The position numbers were made by a program, and so were the translations under genes. The notes beneath the pieces were generated by a model. That model did no database searches, had not been told where the DNA came from, and saw nothing but the letters and a program-made list of their open reading frames with translations. Shown piece after piece: positions 33,382 to 41,847 of a DNA stretch of 41,847 nt. Position 1 is the stretch's first letter; each line of letters begins with the position of its first letter. Source of the stretch: Butyrivibrio sp. (lineage in GTDB: Bacteria; Bacillota; Clostridia; Lachnospirales; Lachnospiraceae); assembly GCA_016297265.1 (NCBI GenBank), contig JAEDHB010000013.1:1-41847 (forward strand), given 5' to 3'.

Positions 33382-34467
33382 GTGGGAAGAATTTATAACT
33401 TTTCAGCTGGTCCTGCGGTTTTACCGGAATCAGTATTAAAGGAAGCAGCTGATGAAATGATGGACTACAGAGGAAGTGGAATGTCCGTAATGGAGATGAG
33501 CCACAGATCCAAAGTCTATGACACAATTATTAAGGAAGCAGAAGCTGACTTACGCGAGATTATGAATATACCTGACAATTACAAGGTATTATTTCTTCAG
33601 GGCGGAGCATCACAGCAGTTTGCCATGATTCCGATGAACCTTATGAAGAACAAGAAGGCCGGTTACATTGTAACAGGACAGTGGGCTAAGAAAGCATATC
33701 AGGAAGCAAAGATTTACGGTGAAGCAATTGAACTTGCTTCTTCGGCTGATAAAACTTTCTCTTACATACCTGACTGTTCAGACCTTGATATACCTGAGGA
33801 TTGCGATTACGTATATATCTGCGAGAACAACACAATTTACGGAACCAAATTTAAGACATTACCAAACACTAAGGGACATGTGCTTGTAGCGGATGTATCA
33901 TCATGTTTCCTTTCAGAACCTATTGATGTATCGAAATACGGTATTGTATACGGCGGCGTTCAGAAAAACATCGGACCTGCAGGTGTTGTTATCGTAATTA
34001 TCAGAGAAGACCTGATTACTGAGGATACCCTTCCGGGAACACCTACCATGCTTAAGTACAAAATCCATGCTGACAATGATTCTCTTTATAATACACCACC
34101 TGCATATGGTATTTACATCTGCGGTAAGGTATTTAAATGGATTAAGAGCATGGGCGGACTTGCTGCAATGAAGGAACACAACGAAAAGAAGGCAAAAATT
34201 CTTTACGATTTCCTTGACGAAAGCAAGCTTTTCAAGGGAACAGTTGTCAAGGAAGACCGTTCACTTATGAATGTTCCTTTTGTAACAGGCGATGAAGAAC
34301 TCGATGCTAAATTTGTAAAAGAAGCAAAAGAGGCCGGATTTGAGAATCTTAAGGGACACAGAACAGTTGGAGGTATGAGAGCAAGTATCTACAACGCAAT
34401 GCCAATCGAGGGCGTTGAGAAGTTAGTTGAATTTATGAAAAAATTTGAAAAGGAAAACGCTAAATAG
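33382..34467 (+). CDS. serC: Phosphoserine aminotransferase (GTG start)
   Basis: The 361-aa product begins with GTG at 33382, fixed by a perfect AGGAGG at 33368-33373 and by the family N-terminus RIYNFSAGPAVLPESVL. The PLP lysine lies in VYGGVQKNIGPAG; HRTVGGMRASIYNAMP is the C-terminal signature. It transaminates 3-phosphohydroxypyruvate with glutamate to phosphoserine. It is first in serC-serA-DUF1015, 75 bp before serA. That gap holds a short ATTCCC/GGGAAT repeat and no terminator T tract. Confidence 0.96.
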   Translation: MGRIYNFSAGPAVLPESVLKEAADEMMDYRGSGMSVMEMSHRSKVYDTIIKEAEADLREIMNIPDNYKVLFLQGGASQQFAMIPMNLMKNKKAGYIVTGQWAKKAYQEAKIYGEAIELASSADKTFSYIPDCSDLDIPEDCDYVYICENNTIYGTKFKTLPNTKGHVLVADVSSCFLSEPIDVSKYGIVYGGVQKNIGPAGVVIVIIREDLITEDTLPGTPTMLKYKIHADNDSLYNTPPAYGIYICGKVFKWIKSMGGLAAMKEHNEKKAKILYDFLDESKLFKGTVVKEDRSLMNVPFVTGDEELDAKFVKEAKEAGFENLKGHRTVGGMRASIYNAMPIEGVEKLVEFMKKFEKENAK

Positions 34468-34542
34468 ATTCCCCTGTTCCGTGACGTATGCTCCGGGATA
34501 GTTGAGAGTCTCTTGGGAATTATTTGGCAGGAGGATATTATA

Positions 34543-35706
34543 ATGGTAAAATATAATTGCTTAAATCCAATTTCTAATATTGGATTGGAACGTTTGACAG
34601 GAGAATATGTTAAGACTGAAAATTTTGAAGAAGCAGAGGTTGCTTTCGTAAGAAGTGCGGCAATGCATGAGCTTGAATTATCAGACAATCTTTTAGCAGT
34701 AGCAAGAGCGGGTGCCGGAGTCAACAACATCCCACTTGACAAATGTGCCGACAAAGGTATCGTGGTATTCAATACACCGGGTGCAAATGCTAACGGTGTA
34801 AAGGAGCTTGTTATTGCAGCTATGATTGCAGCATCAAGAAATATTGTTGCAGCAAACGGCTGGGTTGAAGAGAACAAAGACGATGAAAACATTGGCAAAA
34901 CAATGGAGAAAGCAAAATCAAAATTTGCAGGAAGAGAAATCAAAGGAAAAAAACTTGGCGTTATAGGACTTGGTGCAATCGGTGTACTTGTTGCCAATGC
35001 TGCAACACATCTCGGAATGGATGTAATTGGCTGTGACCCTTTCCTTTCTGTTCAGAATGCTCTTAATCTCTCAAGAAAGGTTACTCTTGTGAAGACAAGG
35101 GAAGAAGTATTTAAGGAGTGTGATTATATTACAGTTCATACACCGCTTCTTGATGATACAAGAGAGATGATTAACAAAGATACAATAGCAATGATGAAGG
35201 ACGGAGTAATCATTCTTAACTTTGCAAGAGATCTTCTTGTATCTGCCAATGATGTGGCAGATGCTCTTGAAAGCGGAAAAATTGCTGCTTATGCAACTGA
35301 TTTCCCTACTCCAAGACTTGCAAATACAAAGGGTTGTCTTGCATTTCCTCATCTTGGTGCTTCAACTGCTGAATCTGAAGACAATTGCGCAGTAATGGCC
35401 GTTGATGAAATCAGAGATTATATCGGGAATGGTAATATCAAGAATTCAGTTAATTTCCCAGCCTGTGACCTTGGCGAATGCCACACAGCCGGAAGAATTG
35501 CCGTATTACATAAGAATGTTCCTAATATCATCAGCGGACTTTCAGCAGCCTTTGGTGAAGTTGGAATCAATATTTCCAAGATGATCAACCAGAGCCGCGG
35601 AGAATATGCATATTCACTGCTTGATGTTGATGCAGCAGGATGTGAGGAAATAGTTAAGAAGCTTTCTGACAAAGAGAATGTACTTAAAGTCAGAGTAATA
35701 AAATAA
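34543..35706 (+). CDS. serA: D-3-phosphoglycerate dehydrogenase
   Basis: The 387-aa product starts at ATG 34543 with AGGAGG 8 bases upstream; an in-frame ATG at 34513 precedes that site and is not used. It has a Rossmann NAD motif GVIGLGAIGVLVANAA, the catalytic Arg in LNFARDLLV and His in FPHLGASTAESEDN. A C-terminal ACT-like domain (~315-387, FGEVGINISKMINQSRGEYA) suggests serine feedback. Length is of the short SerA type with one ACT domain. It catalyses the first step of serine synthesis from 3-phosphoglycerate. Confidence 0.95.
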   Translation: MVKYNCLNPISNIGLERLTGEYVKTENFEEAEVAFVRSAAMHELELSDNLLAVARAGAGVNNIPLDKCADKGIVVFNTPGANANGVKELVIAAMIAASRNIVAANGWVEENKDDENIGKTMEKAKSKFAGREIKGKKLGVIGLGAIGVLVANAATHLGMDVIGCDPFLSVQNALNLSRKVTLVKTREEVFKECDYITVHTPLLDDTREMINKDTIAMMKDGVIILNFARDLLVSANDVADALESGKIAAYATDFPTPRLANTKGCLAFPHLGASTAESEDNCAVMAVDEIRDYIGNGNIKNSVNFPACDLGECHTAGRIAVLHKNVPNIISGLSAAFGEVGINISKMINQSRGEYAYSLLDVDAAGCEEIVKKLSDKENVLKVRVIK

Positions 35707-35718
35707 CAATTTAACAGG

Positions 35719-35741
35719 GCTGCCGGTGTTATGCCGGCAGC
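35719..35741 (+). other. GC-rich hairpin between serA and DUF1015 gene
   Basis: GCTGCCGG / CCGGCAGC (35719-35726 with 35734-35741) is a perfect 8-bp stem with a 7-nt loop and no following T tract. It may be an mRNA-stabilising or processing hairpin rather than a full terminator. Confidence 0.6.
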
Positions 35742-35765
35742 AATATACAATAAGTTAGGAGTATT

Positions 35766-37007
35766 ATGGCTGACATAAAACCGTTTAAATGCATCAGACC
35801 GGATGTGAGTGTTGCTGATAAAGTAGCAGCATTACCTTATGATGTGTACAATAGAAAAGAGGCTTGTGAGGAAGTTAAGGATAAGCCATTATCTTTTCTT
35901 AATATTGACAGGGCAGAAACACAGTTCGATGATTCCATGGATATGTATTCGGACTGCGTATATGAGAAAGCAAAAGAATTGCTCAATGCAAGAATTGCTG
36001 ACGGAACATTTATTCAGGATGATGATGAAGCTTATTACATATACGAGCTTACAATGGAGGGACGCTCACAGACAGGTATTGTAGCATGTTCATCCATTGA
36101 TGATTATCTGGAAAACAGAATTAAAAAGCATGAGAAAACAAGAGCGGACAAGGAGCTCGACAGAATTAATCATGTTGACAGAACAAGCGCACAGACAGGA
36201 CCGATTTTCCTCGCCTACAGATCTAACGAGGTTATCAATGGAATTGTTGCAAAAGCTAAGGAAAGCACACCATTGTATGATTTTGTTGCGGATGATGAAA
36301 TCAGACATGCAGTTTGGAAAATAAGCAGTATTGATGACAACAGAGCAATCAGGGAAGCCTTCAATACAATTAATTCGATATATATTGCGGATGGGCATCA
36401 CAGAGCCGCATCAGCAGTTAAGGTGGGACTAAAGAGAAGAGAGGAACATCCTGATTATACAGGGGATGAGGAATTTAATTATTTCCTTTCCGTTCTGTTC
36501 CCGGACGACCAGCTTATGATAATGTCCTACAACAGGGTTGTAAAGGATTTGAACGGCCTGGATAAGGAAGAATTCTTTAATCAGGTATCAAAATATTTTT
36601 GCATAGAGGAAAAGGGAACAAAGGCCTTCTATCCGGAACAAAAGGGATGCTTTGGCATGTACCTTGATGAAGAGTGGTATCTTTTATCAGCTAAGGAAAC
36701 TATTATGTCGGATGACCCGGTGGACGGATTGGATGTTGCAATCCTTCAGGATTATCTGCTTACACCGATTCTTGGAATCGGTGACCCGAGAATTGATAAC
36801 AGAATTGCTTTTATTGGCGGTATCAGAGGACTTGAGGAACTGGAAAAGAGAGCGGCTACTGATATGAAAATAGCCTTTTCGATGTATCCTACATCAATCG
36901 GTGAGCTGTTTGATGTTGCTGATGCTGAACTTTTGATGCCACCTAAATCAACCTGGTTTGAGCCAAAGTTGAGAAGTGGTCTGTTTATCCACAAAATAGA
37001 AGAATAG
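35766..37007 (+). CDS. DUF1015 family protein in the serine operon
   Basis: The 413-aa product has the DUF1015 layout: N-terminal IKPFKCIRPDVSVADKVAALPYDV, a middle segment KHEKTRADKELDRINHVDRT, and the signature IYIADGHHRAASAVKVG, which resembles the ParB/Srx-fold phosphotransferase motif. No signal peptide or membrane segment is visible. RBS TTAGGAG precedes ATG 35766, 59 bp after serA and just past a hairpin. Occupying the place where serB might be expected, it may act on serine or phosphoserine; a serine-kinase-like role has been suggested to me only by the motif, so this is inference. Confidence 0.85.
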   Translation: MADIKPFKCIRPDVSVADKVAALPYDVYNRKEACEEVKDKPLSFLNIDRAETQFDDSMDMYSDCVYEKAKELLNARIADGTFIQDDDEAYYIYELTMEGRSQTGIVACSSIDDYLENRIKKHEKTRADKELDRINHVDRTSAQTGPIFLAYRSNEVINGIVAKAKESTPLYDFVADDEIRHAVWKISSIDDNRAIREAFNTINSIYIADGHHRAASAVKVGLKRREEHPDYTGDEEFNYFLSVLFPDDQLMIMSYNRVVKDLNGLDKEEFFNQVSKYFCIEEKGTKAFYPEQKGCFGMYLDEEWYLLSAKETIMSDDPVDGLDVAILQDYLLTPILGIGDPRIDNRIAFIGGIRGLEELEKRAATDMKIAFSMYPTSIGELFDVADAELLMPPKSTWFEPKLRSGLFIHKIEE

Positions 37008-37020
37008 TGTAAAATAATTT

Positions 37021-37059
37021 CTCCGGCAGTATTATAAAATTATATCTGCCGGAGTTTTT
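37021..37059 (+). terminator. Terminator of the serC-serA-DUF1015 operon
   Basis: CTCCGGCAG (37021-37029) and CTGCCGGAG (37046-37054) form a perfect 9-bp GC-rich stem with an AT-rich 16-nt loop, followed by TTTTT (37055-37059). Confidence 0.93.
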
Positions 37060-37074
37060 CTATGTTAAGTTTCC

Positions 37075-37104
37075 TTTACCTTTACCGGTGATGTGTGGTA
37101 TAAT
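37075..37104 (+). promoter_or_regulatory. Promoter of glgB (extended -10)
   Basis: TATAAT (37099-37104) is preceded by TGG, an extended -10, with a partial -35 TTTACC (37075-37080) 18 bp upstream. The glgB start lies 70 bp downstream. Confidence 0.72.
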
Positions 37105-37174
37105 TTACGCAGAAAAGATTCGCTGTTTGCAGTAATGAGACGGCACTGAAATTATTTTGAGAGGACAGGATAAT

Positions 37175-39415
37175 ATGAATAGAAAATTATACAATTTGAT
37201 GGACTGGCCGGAGATTGAAGGAATTATATATTCTGATACAGCACACCCAAAGAAACTGCTGGGTATGCATTCCGTAAAGGGAGGTCAGCTTATACAGACA
37301 TATTATCCGGGGGCAGTTAAGGCAGTATTGACCAATACGGAGACTAACGACAATTACAAGATGGATTTGGCGGATGAAGAAGGCTATTTTGCTGCGTTAA
37401 TCAGTGAAAAGAAGCCATTTAGATACAATATCACGTATTTTTTTGCAGATAAGACTTCATTTACCACGGAGGATGTCTACAATTTCCCTTTGTTGCTCAA
37501 TGACAAAAAGCTCGCTGCGTTTAATGCAGGCACATGTGTGGATGCATACAGCTTTCTTGGTGCACATGCGACGAAAGTCGGTGGCGTAAAAGGTGTTCTT
37601 TTTGCGGTATGGGCACCAAATGCGATTCGTGTAAGCGTTGTCGGGGATTTCAATAATTGGGACGGCAGGGTGCATCAGATGGAGCTTCATGAGGACTCCG
37701 GTGTATTTGAGATATTCATTCCGGGTGTTAATGCCGGAGCAATATACAAATATGAAATCAGATGCAGGGGCGGCCAGATAGTTCTCAAGGCTGATCCATA
37801 TGCTTTTCATGCTGAAAACAGACCAAACACGGCGTCGATAGTATATTATGACAATTTTAAATGGAACGATAAGGATTTTGTGGAAAACAGGGATCCGGAC
37901 AAATTCAAAAAGAAACCAATATCGATTTATGAATTACATATGGGCTCCTTCAAAACCCCGGATGACGAAAGGGAATACTATAATTACAGTGAACTTGCGC
38001 CATATGTTATCGACTATGTGAAAAAAATGAAGTATACACATGTGGAATTGATGCCTATTATGGAATATCCTTTTGACGGTTCCTGGGGATATCAGGTTAC
38101 AGGATACTATGCTCCAACCTCCAGATATGGCACACCGGCTGATTTGAAGTCCTTTGTCAACCAGTTGCACGAAGCAGGAATTGGTGTGATTCTTGACTGG
38201 GTGCCTGCACATTTTCCAAAGGATGCATTCGGACTTGCGCGATTTGACGGGACATGCCTTTATGAACATTTTGACCCAAGACAGGGGGAACATCCTGACT
38301 GGGGTACATTAATCTACAACTATGGCAGACCGGAGGTAATATCCTTCCTTGTGTCCAATGCGATTTTCTGGGCAAAAGAATTTCATATGGACGGCATCCG
38401 TATTGACGCGGTGGCTTCCATGCTCTATCTTGACTATGGTAAAAAGGATGGCGAGTGGGTTGCCAATATGTATGGAGGCAATGAGAATCTTGAAGCAGTC
38501 AGTTTCCTAAAGAGACTCAGCTTACAGTTTGAAAAGCATTGCCAAAATGTCCTCCTTATTGCGGAGGAGTCCACAGCATGGCCAAGGGTAACCGGGGATG
38601 CCGGTGAAGATTCTCTGGGATTTGATTACAAGTGGAATATGGGATGGATGAATGATTTCCTTGATTTTATGTGCTGTGATCCGCTATTTAGAAAGGGAAG
38701 ATATAACGAACTTACCTTCAGTATGATTTATGCATACAGTGAGGATTTTATTTTGACAATTTCCCATGATGAGGTAGTTCACGGGAAATGTTCAATGATC
38801 AACAAGATGCCGGGAGATACAATAGAACAGAAAATGGCAAATCTCAGGGCGGCATATGGATTTATGTTTACACATCCGGGCAAAAAACTTCTGTTTATGG
38901 GACAGGATTTTGCTATGGAAAATGAATGGTGGGAGGCAAGACAGATTGACTGGGAATTGACCGGACACAAGCCAAACGCAGAACTTATGGATTATGTCAG
39001 AGACCTCAATGAATTATATCAGAGTGAACCGGCGTTCTATGAACTTGACCATTTCCCGGATGGCTTTGAATGGATTAATAACATTTCTGCAAATGAATGT
39101 ATTGTGGCATATATGAGAAAGGCATCCAACGGGGACCAGTTTTTAGTTGTGGCCAATTTTACGCCTGTTACAAGGGTTAAGTATAAGGTTGGCGTGCCAC
39201 AGATGGGCAAATATAAGGAAATATTCAACAGTGATTCCTCAAAATATGGGGGAACTGATATGGTTAACAAACGCGTCATTCCGTCCAAGAAGGATGAATG
39301 TGACGGCAGGGAAGATTCAATCAGGCTTACGGTTCCACCGATGGGAATCAGCATTTTGAGATATATCGAGGCGGATACCACGCCGGTAAAGAGAACAACA
39401 AAGAAGGTGAAGTAA
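37175..39415 (+). CDS. glgB: 1,4-alpha-glucan branching enzyme
   Basis: The 746-aa product starts at ATG 37175 with an AGAGGACAGGA region upstream; a TTG at 37157 is in frame but overlaps that site. An N-terminal ~100-residue region precedes a CBM48 domain (~125-215, AVWAPNAIRVSVVGDFNNWD). The GH13 barrel follows: VILDWVPAHFP, the nucleophile Asp in DGIRIDAVASML, acid/base Glu in LLIAEESTAWP, and SHDEVVHGKCSM. A C-terminal all-beta domain closes it. It makes alpha-1,6 branches in glycogen. No other glg gene is adjacent; mscS follows 1 bp after the stop codon. Confidence 0.95.
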   Translation: MNRKLYNLMDWPEIEGIIYSDTAHPKKLLGMHSVKGGQLIQTYYPGAVKAVLTNTETNDNYKMDLADEEGYFAALISEKKPFRYNITYFFADKTSFTTEDVYNFPLLLNDKKLAAFNAGTCVDAYSFLGAHATKVGGVKGVLFAVWAPNAIRVSVVGDFNNWDGRVHQMELHEDSGVFEIFIPGVNAGAIYKYEIRCRGGQIVLKADPYAFHAENRPNTASIVYYDNFKWNDKDFVENRDPDKFKKKPISIYELHMGSFKTPDDEREYYNYSELAPYVIDYVKKMKYTHVELMPIMEYPFDGSWGYQVTGYYAPTSRYGTPADLKSFVNQLHEAGIGVILDWVPAHFPKDAFGLARFDGTCLYEHFDPRQGEHPDWGTLIYNYGRPEVISFLVSNAIFWAKEFHMDGIRIDAVASMLYLDYGKKDGEWVANMYGGNENLEAVSFLKRLSLQFEKHCQNVLLIAEESTAWPRVTGDAGEDSLGFDYKWNMGWMNDFLDFMCCDPLFRKGRYNELTFSMIYAYSEDFILTISHDEVVHGKCSMINKMPGDTIEQKMANLRAAYGFMFTHPGKKLLFMGQDFAMENEWWEARQIDWELTGHKPNAELMDYVRDLNELYQSEPAFYELDHFPDGFEWINNISANECIVAYMRKASNGDQFLVVANFTPVTRVKYKVGVPQMGKYKEIFNSDSSKYGGTDMVNKRVIPSKKDECDGREDSIRLTVPPMGISILRYIEADTTPVKRTTKKVK

Positions 39416-39416
39416 T

Positions 39417-40268
39417 ATGATCTTAGCAGCAATAAACTGGGATAATATATGGAACACGGTCACACAGTGGTGCATGAGTGTGGGAAAAAACCTGCTTATT
39501 TCCATTCTTGTTCTTTTTGTAGGAAGTAAACTGATAAAATTTTTGATAAAAAGAATTTCCAAAAGTCTGCATAAGAGCAGTATAGAAGAGACTGTCTGCA
39601 GATTCCTGGTATCACTTATCAAATTTGCACTTTATTTTGTACTGATAATTATTATAATAACAATACTTGGAATTCCTACCACTTCATTTATTGCGGCGTT
39701 GAGTGCTGCAGGACTTGCCATCGGACTGGCGCTGCAGGGCAGTCTGGCAAATTTTGCCGGTGGCGTTCTTATTCTTTTGTTCAAGCCCTTTACTATAGGG
39801 GATTATATCAAAGAAGATACTCATAACAACGAGGGAACGGTTGTGGGAATTGATTTGTTCTATACCAGAATACGCGGAGCGCAGGATAAAATAATCCTTA
39901 TTCCAAACGGTGTTCTGGCCAATTCAAGTCTTACCAATTTTTCCAATGACGGCAAAAGAATTCTGTTTGTGAATGTCGGAATCAGCTATGATTCAGATAT
40001 CAAGAAGGCCAAAAGCCTGATTATGGATATTTTGAACAGCAACGAGCATATTATTGAAAAGGAGAATGCGGGCGTTGATGTTGTGGAACTTGCGGACAGT
40101 CAGGTTACGCTGAGGGCAAACTGCTGCACCAAGGCGGAGGATTATTATGCCGCAAACTGGGAATTGAATGAAAAAATTAAGGAAGCATTTGATGCCAATG
40201 GAATAGAAATACCATTTAATCAATTGACGGTGACATTGAATGAGCGAGACAAAAAAGAAGCCAATTAG
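39417..40268 (+). CDS. mscS: Small-conductance mechanosensitive channel (MscS family)
   Basis: The 283-aa product has three membrane segments (~25-45, ~63-85, ~90-125). The third is the pore helix AAGLAIGLALQGSLANFAGG with the family's Ala/Gly packing pattern. It is followed by the beta domain (LLFKPFTIGDYI, IILIPNGVLANSSLTNFS) and a C-terminal alpha/beta domain. This is the E. coli MscS architecture at near-normal length. It would release solutes on hypoosmotic shock. It starts one base after the glgB stop and overlaps the next gene by 29 bp, so the three are probably one transcript. Confidence 0.93.
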   Translation: MILAAINWDNIWNTVTQWCMSVGKNLLISILVLFVGSKLIKFLIKRISKSLHKSSIEETVCRFLVSLIKFALYFVLIIIIITILGIPTTSFIAALSAAGLAIGLALQGSLANFAGGVLILLFKPFTIGDYIKEDTHNNEGTVVGIDLFYTRIRGAQDKIILIPNGVLANSSLTNFSNDGKRILFVNVGISYDSDIKKAKSLIMDILNSNEHIIEKENAGVDVVELADSQVTLRANCCTKAEDYYAANWELNEKIKEAFDANGIEIPFNQLTVTLNERDKKEAN

Positions 40269-41019
40269 GAAAAAGAATAAAAAGAAGCCGGTGGCAGAGA
40301 TTTTGCTTGTAATCAGTGTGCTGATTATGGGAATTCTTGTTGTTTTGTTTGTATATAAGGGCAAGACTAACAAGCTTAAGAATGCCGGTCGTACATTGAG
40401 CGGCGACTACCCTATGCCTTCGGAATTAATTCCTTCGGACAAAAGGCTATATTTTGCATATATGGATATTCCTGATATGATTTTTGAAAAGATGAAGGGT
40501 AAATCTTTCAAGGAAGACTGCCCGGTTAAGAGAACGGATTTGCGTTATCTGCAGGTGCTGTACTGGGGGACGGACAATCAGCCGCATAAGGGAGAACTCA
40601 TTGTAAATGTCAAAATCGCGGATAAGGCGGTGGACATATTTTATGAGTTATATAAGGCAAAATATCCTATTGAGAGTATTAAGCTGGTGGATGAATTTGG
40701 CGGAAATGATGAGGTTTCCATGGGTAAAAACAATACGAGTTGTTTCAATGCGCGCAAGGTCGAAGGCTCAAATGAATGGTCGATGCATGCATACGGGCTT
40801 GCGATAGATATCAATCCTCTGTATAATCCGTGTGTGTTTGAAGACGGAACATATCTGCCGGTGATTGCAGAGGCCTATATTGACAGAAATAAGGCATTTC
40901 AGATGAAGATTGATGAAAATGATTTCGGATATACGACTTTTGTTAATAATGGCTTTGAATGGGGCGGTTCCTGGGAGAAGACAAAGGACTACCAGCATTT
41001 CGAATTTGTAACTGAATAA
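40240..41019 (+). CDS. Membrane-anchored M15-family (VanY/D,D- or L,D-carboxypeptidase-like) peptidase
   Basis: The 259-aa product has a Lys-rich cytoplasmic start (MSETKKKPIRKKNKKKP) and one membrane segment (~20-42). An extracytoplasmic domain carries the M15 zinc motif SMHAYGLAIDINP (H..D) and the C-terminal DYQHFEF (second His). The spacing fits the M15_4/M15C subfamily of peptidoglycan peptidases. The exact bond cut (D-Ala or endopeptidase) is unclear. The start overlaps the mscS end by 29 bp in a different frame, with only a weak RBS (GGTGA), suggesting translational coupling. Confidence 0.85.
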   Translation: MSETKKKPIRKKNKKKPVAEILLVISVLIMGILVVLFVYKGKTNKLKNAGRTLSGDYPMPSELIPSDKRLYFAYMDIPDMIFEKMKGKSFKEDCPVKRTDLRYLQVLYWGTDNQPHKGELIVNVKIADKAVDIFYELYKAKYPIESIKLVDEFGGNDEVSMGKNNTSCFNARKVEGSNEWSMHAYGLAIDINPLYNPCVFEDGTYLPVIAEAYIDRNKAFQMKIDENDFGYTTFVNNGFEWGGSWEKTKDYQHFEFVTE

Positions 41020-41072
41020 TAGAGAGCTTAATAAGGGAAATACTGCAAATATTATTATGCCGGCATATATCT

Positions 41073-41712
41073 ATGACATTCTTAAGTTTTGACTTAGCTG
41101 GTCAGATATAGAAGGAGTAGTAATTAATCCATTTGGCAGGGCATTTACAATGAACAAGAACTTGCTTGAAAAGTTCCTGGCCGATTATGAAGAATGGGCA
41201 TCTAAGAATGGAATTATTCTTCCAGAAGGACATGGTGAAGAAATGAGAAGGGAAGACGATATTGCTGATTGCGGCGGCATTGAAAAGCCTGAAATATCTA
41301 TGCTTGATGAAGATATGATTTTTCAAGTAAATAATGCAATGCTTTCAGATGATGTGTTTGAAAATGTTGCCTTCTTCATGTTTGCTGAAAGTGGAGCAAT
41401 GGGAGAAATGGGATGTTTAACCTGGCTTACTGATGATGGAAGCAAGTATCATGGTAATTACTGTTTTGGAGACATTAATCTTGCAAAGGTTGAAAATTAT
41501 TCCCTGTATTTGGTAAGTGTACATTTGGAATGTTTGGTCATGGCAGCAAAGTTCCAAGAGGTTGGAAGTATGTAAATCTTGGTATGGGTAATCATCTTAT
41601 TGTTAATGCGAAGTATTATGCAGAATTTGAAGAGGCTACAAAAGAGCTAGAAGATCCGGCTGAGTATTATCAGAATTGGCAGACTGTAGCAGATAAGATT
41701 TTGGGAAGATAA
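41073..41712 (+). pseudogene. SseB-like domain plus unknown C-terminal domain, apparently disrupted by two frameshifts
   Basis: Three adjacent reading frames line up into one protein. Frame one (from ATG 41073) gives MTFLSFDLA and then stops. Frame two (41093 on) gives LSWSDIEGVVINPFGRAF and runs to TGA-type stop at 41573-41575. Frame three (to TAA 41710-41712) gives FGMFGHGSKVPRGWKYVNLG and onward. One missing base near 41099 and one near 41518 would join them; the second repair reads LVSGTFGMFGHG. 'GVVINPFG' is the hallmark of the C-terminal part of SseB-like domains. The N-terminal portion is missing too. An intact reading from ATG 41150 to 41575 (141 aa) could still be translated. Alternatives are sequencing error or two overlapping small genes. 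Function unknown. Confidence 0.55.
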
Positions 41713-41789
41713 TTGCAAGTACCAACTTTTGACAGATGAATAATGCATAATAATAGTGTAAGGTGCCAGACACAAGATTGGAGGTATTT

Positions 41790-41847
41790 ATGAGCGATGT
41801 GATTATATTGGATGGAGATGATTTCTATCCAGAAGCAGAAATAGAAA
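41790..41847 (+). CDS. Start of an unidentified gene (partial, runs off the window)
   Basis: ATG at 41790 follows TTGGAGG (41778-41784) at normal spacing. Nineteen codons are visible, reading MSDVIILDGDDFYPEAEIE, an acidic start with no stop before the window edge. The short preceding gap (41713-41789) holds GTGCCAGACAC and no clear terminator. Too little is present to assign a family; its position beside the SseB-like remnant suggests a variable small-gene region. Confidence 0.55.
   Translation, partial: MSDVIILDGDDFYPEAEIE

Noticed and set aside
41738..41772. GTGT...GGTGCCAGACAC as a possible transposon end or repeat
   Set aside because: Only one copy is visible, there is no transposase nearby and no target duplication.
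1..41847. CRISPR arrays, tRNA or rRNA genes, complete insertion sequences
   Set aside because: No spaced direct-repeat array, tRNA-like cloverleaf, rRNA segment or terminal inverted repeats with an intact transposase were seen. The tandem repeats at 33-200 and 21373-21465 are coding.

Overview
The window looks like a chromosomal segment of a low-GC anaerobic Firmicute, most probably a Lachnospiraceae-type clostridium. The pointers are AT-rich intergenic DNA, strong AGGAGG-type ribosome binding sites, a Phe T-box riboswitch in front of pheST, a class I c-di-GMP riboswitch, tgt-yajC and serC-serA-DUF1015 gene orders, and a BspA-like repeat surface protein. Family assignment is an inference from gene content; no 16S or database comparison was possible.

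Layout: (1) 1-2.4 kb: 3' end of a repeat-tailed protein (probably Rpn/PD-(D/E)XK transposase type) and a convergent lipoprotein with a HELAH metalloprotease motif. (2) 2.5-5.9 kb: a two-gene unit behind a near-consensus promoter, with a 2-isopropylmalate synthase fused to a C-terminal AraC-type DNA-binding domain, then citrate synthase. (3) 6-12 kb: a D,D-carboxypeptidase on the minus strand, then T-box, pheS, pheT and queA. (4) 12-20 kb: PilZ protein, secreted endonuclease/phosphatase-fold protein, galM, yfbR-like nucleotidase, a degenerate-looking AAA/DUF234 protein, topB, a hexapeptide-repeat protein and convergent truA. (5) 20.4-24.3 kb: small membrane protein, triple zinc-ribbon protein, aroC, tgt, yajC. 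(6) 24.3-27.1 kb: c-di-GMP riboswitch plus terminator controlling a secreted repeat/transglutaminase-like/FN3 protein. (7) 27.2-31.7 kb: leuB-ilvD-ilvB. (8) 31.8-33.2 kb, minus strand: pyridoxal kinase family gene and a TatD-associated radical SAM gene. (9) 33.3-37.1 kb: serC-serA-DUF1015. (10) 37.1-41.0 kb: glgB, mscS, M15 peptidase. (11) 41.0-41.85 kb: a frameshifted SseB-like remnant and the first codons of another gene.

Much of the segment is amino-acid metabolism: leucine and branched-chain synthesis (leuA fusion, leuB, ilvD, ilvB), serine synthesis (serC, serA) and the end of the shikimate pathway (aroC). It also carries queuosine tRNA modification (queA, tgt). Two separate c-di-GMP output elements are present, a PilZ protein and a GEMM riboswitch. 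The most unusual object is the LeuA-AraC fusion: a biosynthetic enzyme that keeps its catalytic motifs and its C-terminal allosteric domain yet ends in a complete double helix-turn-helix. This suggests an enzyme that also acts directly as a leucine- or flux-responsive transcription regulator.
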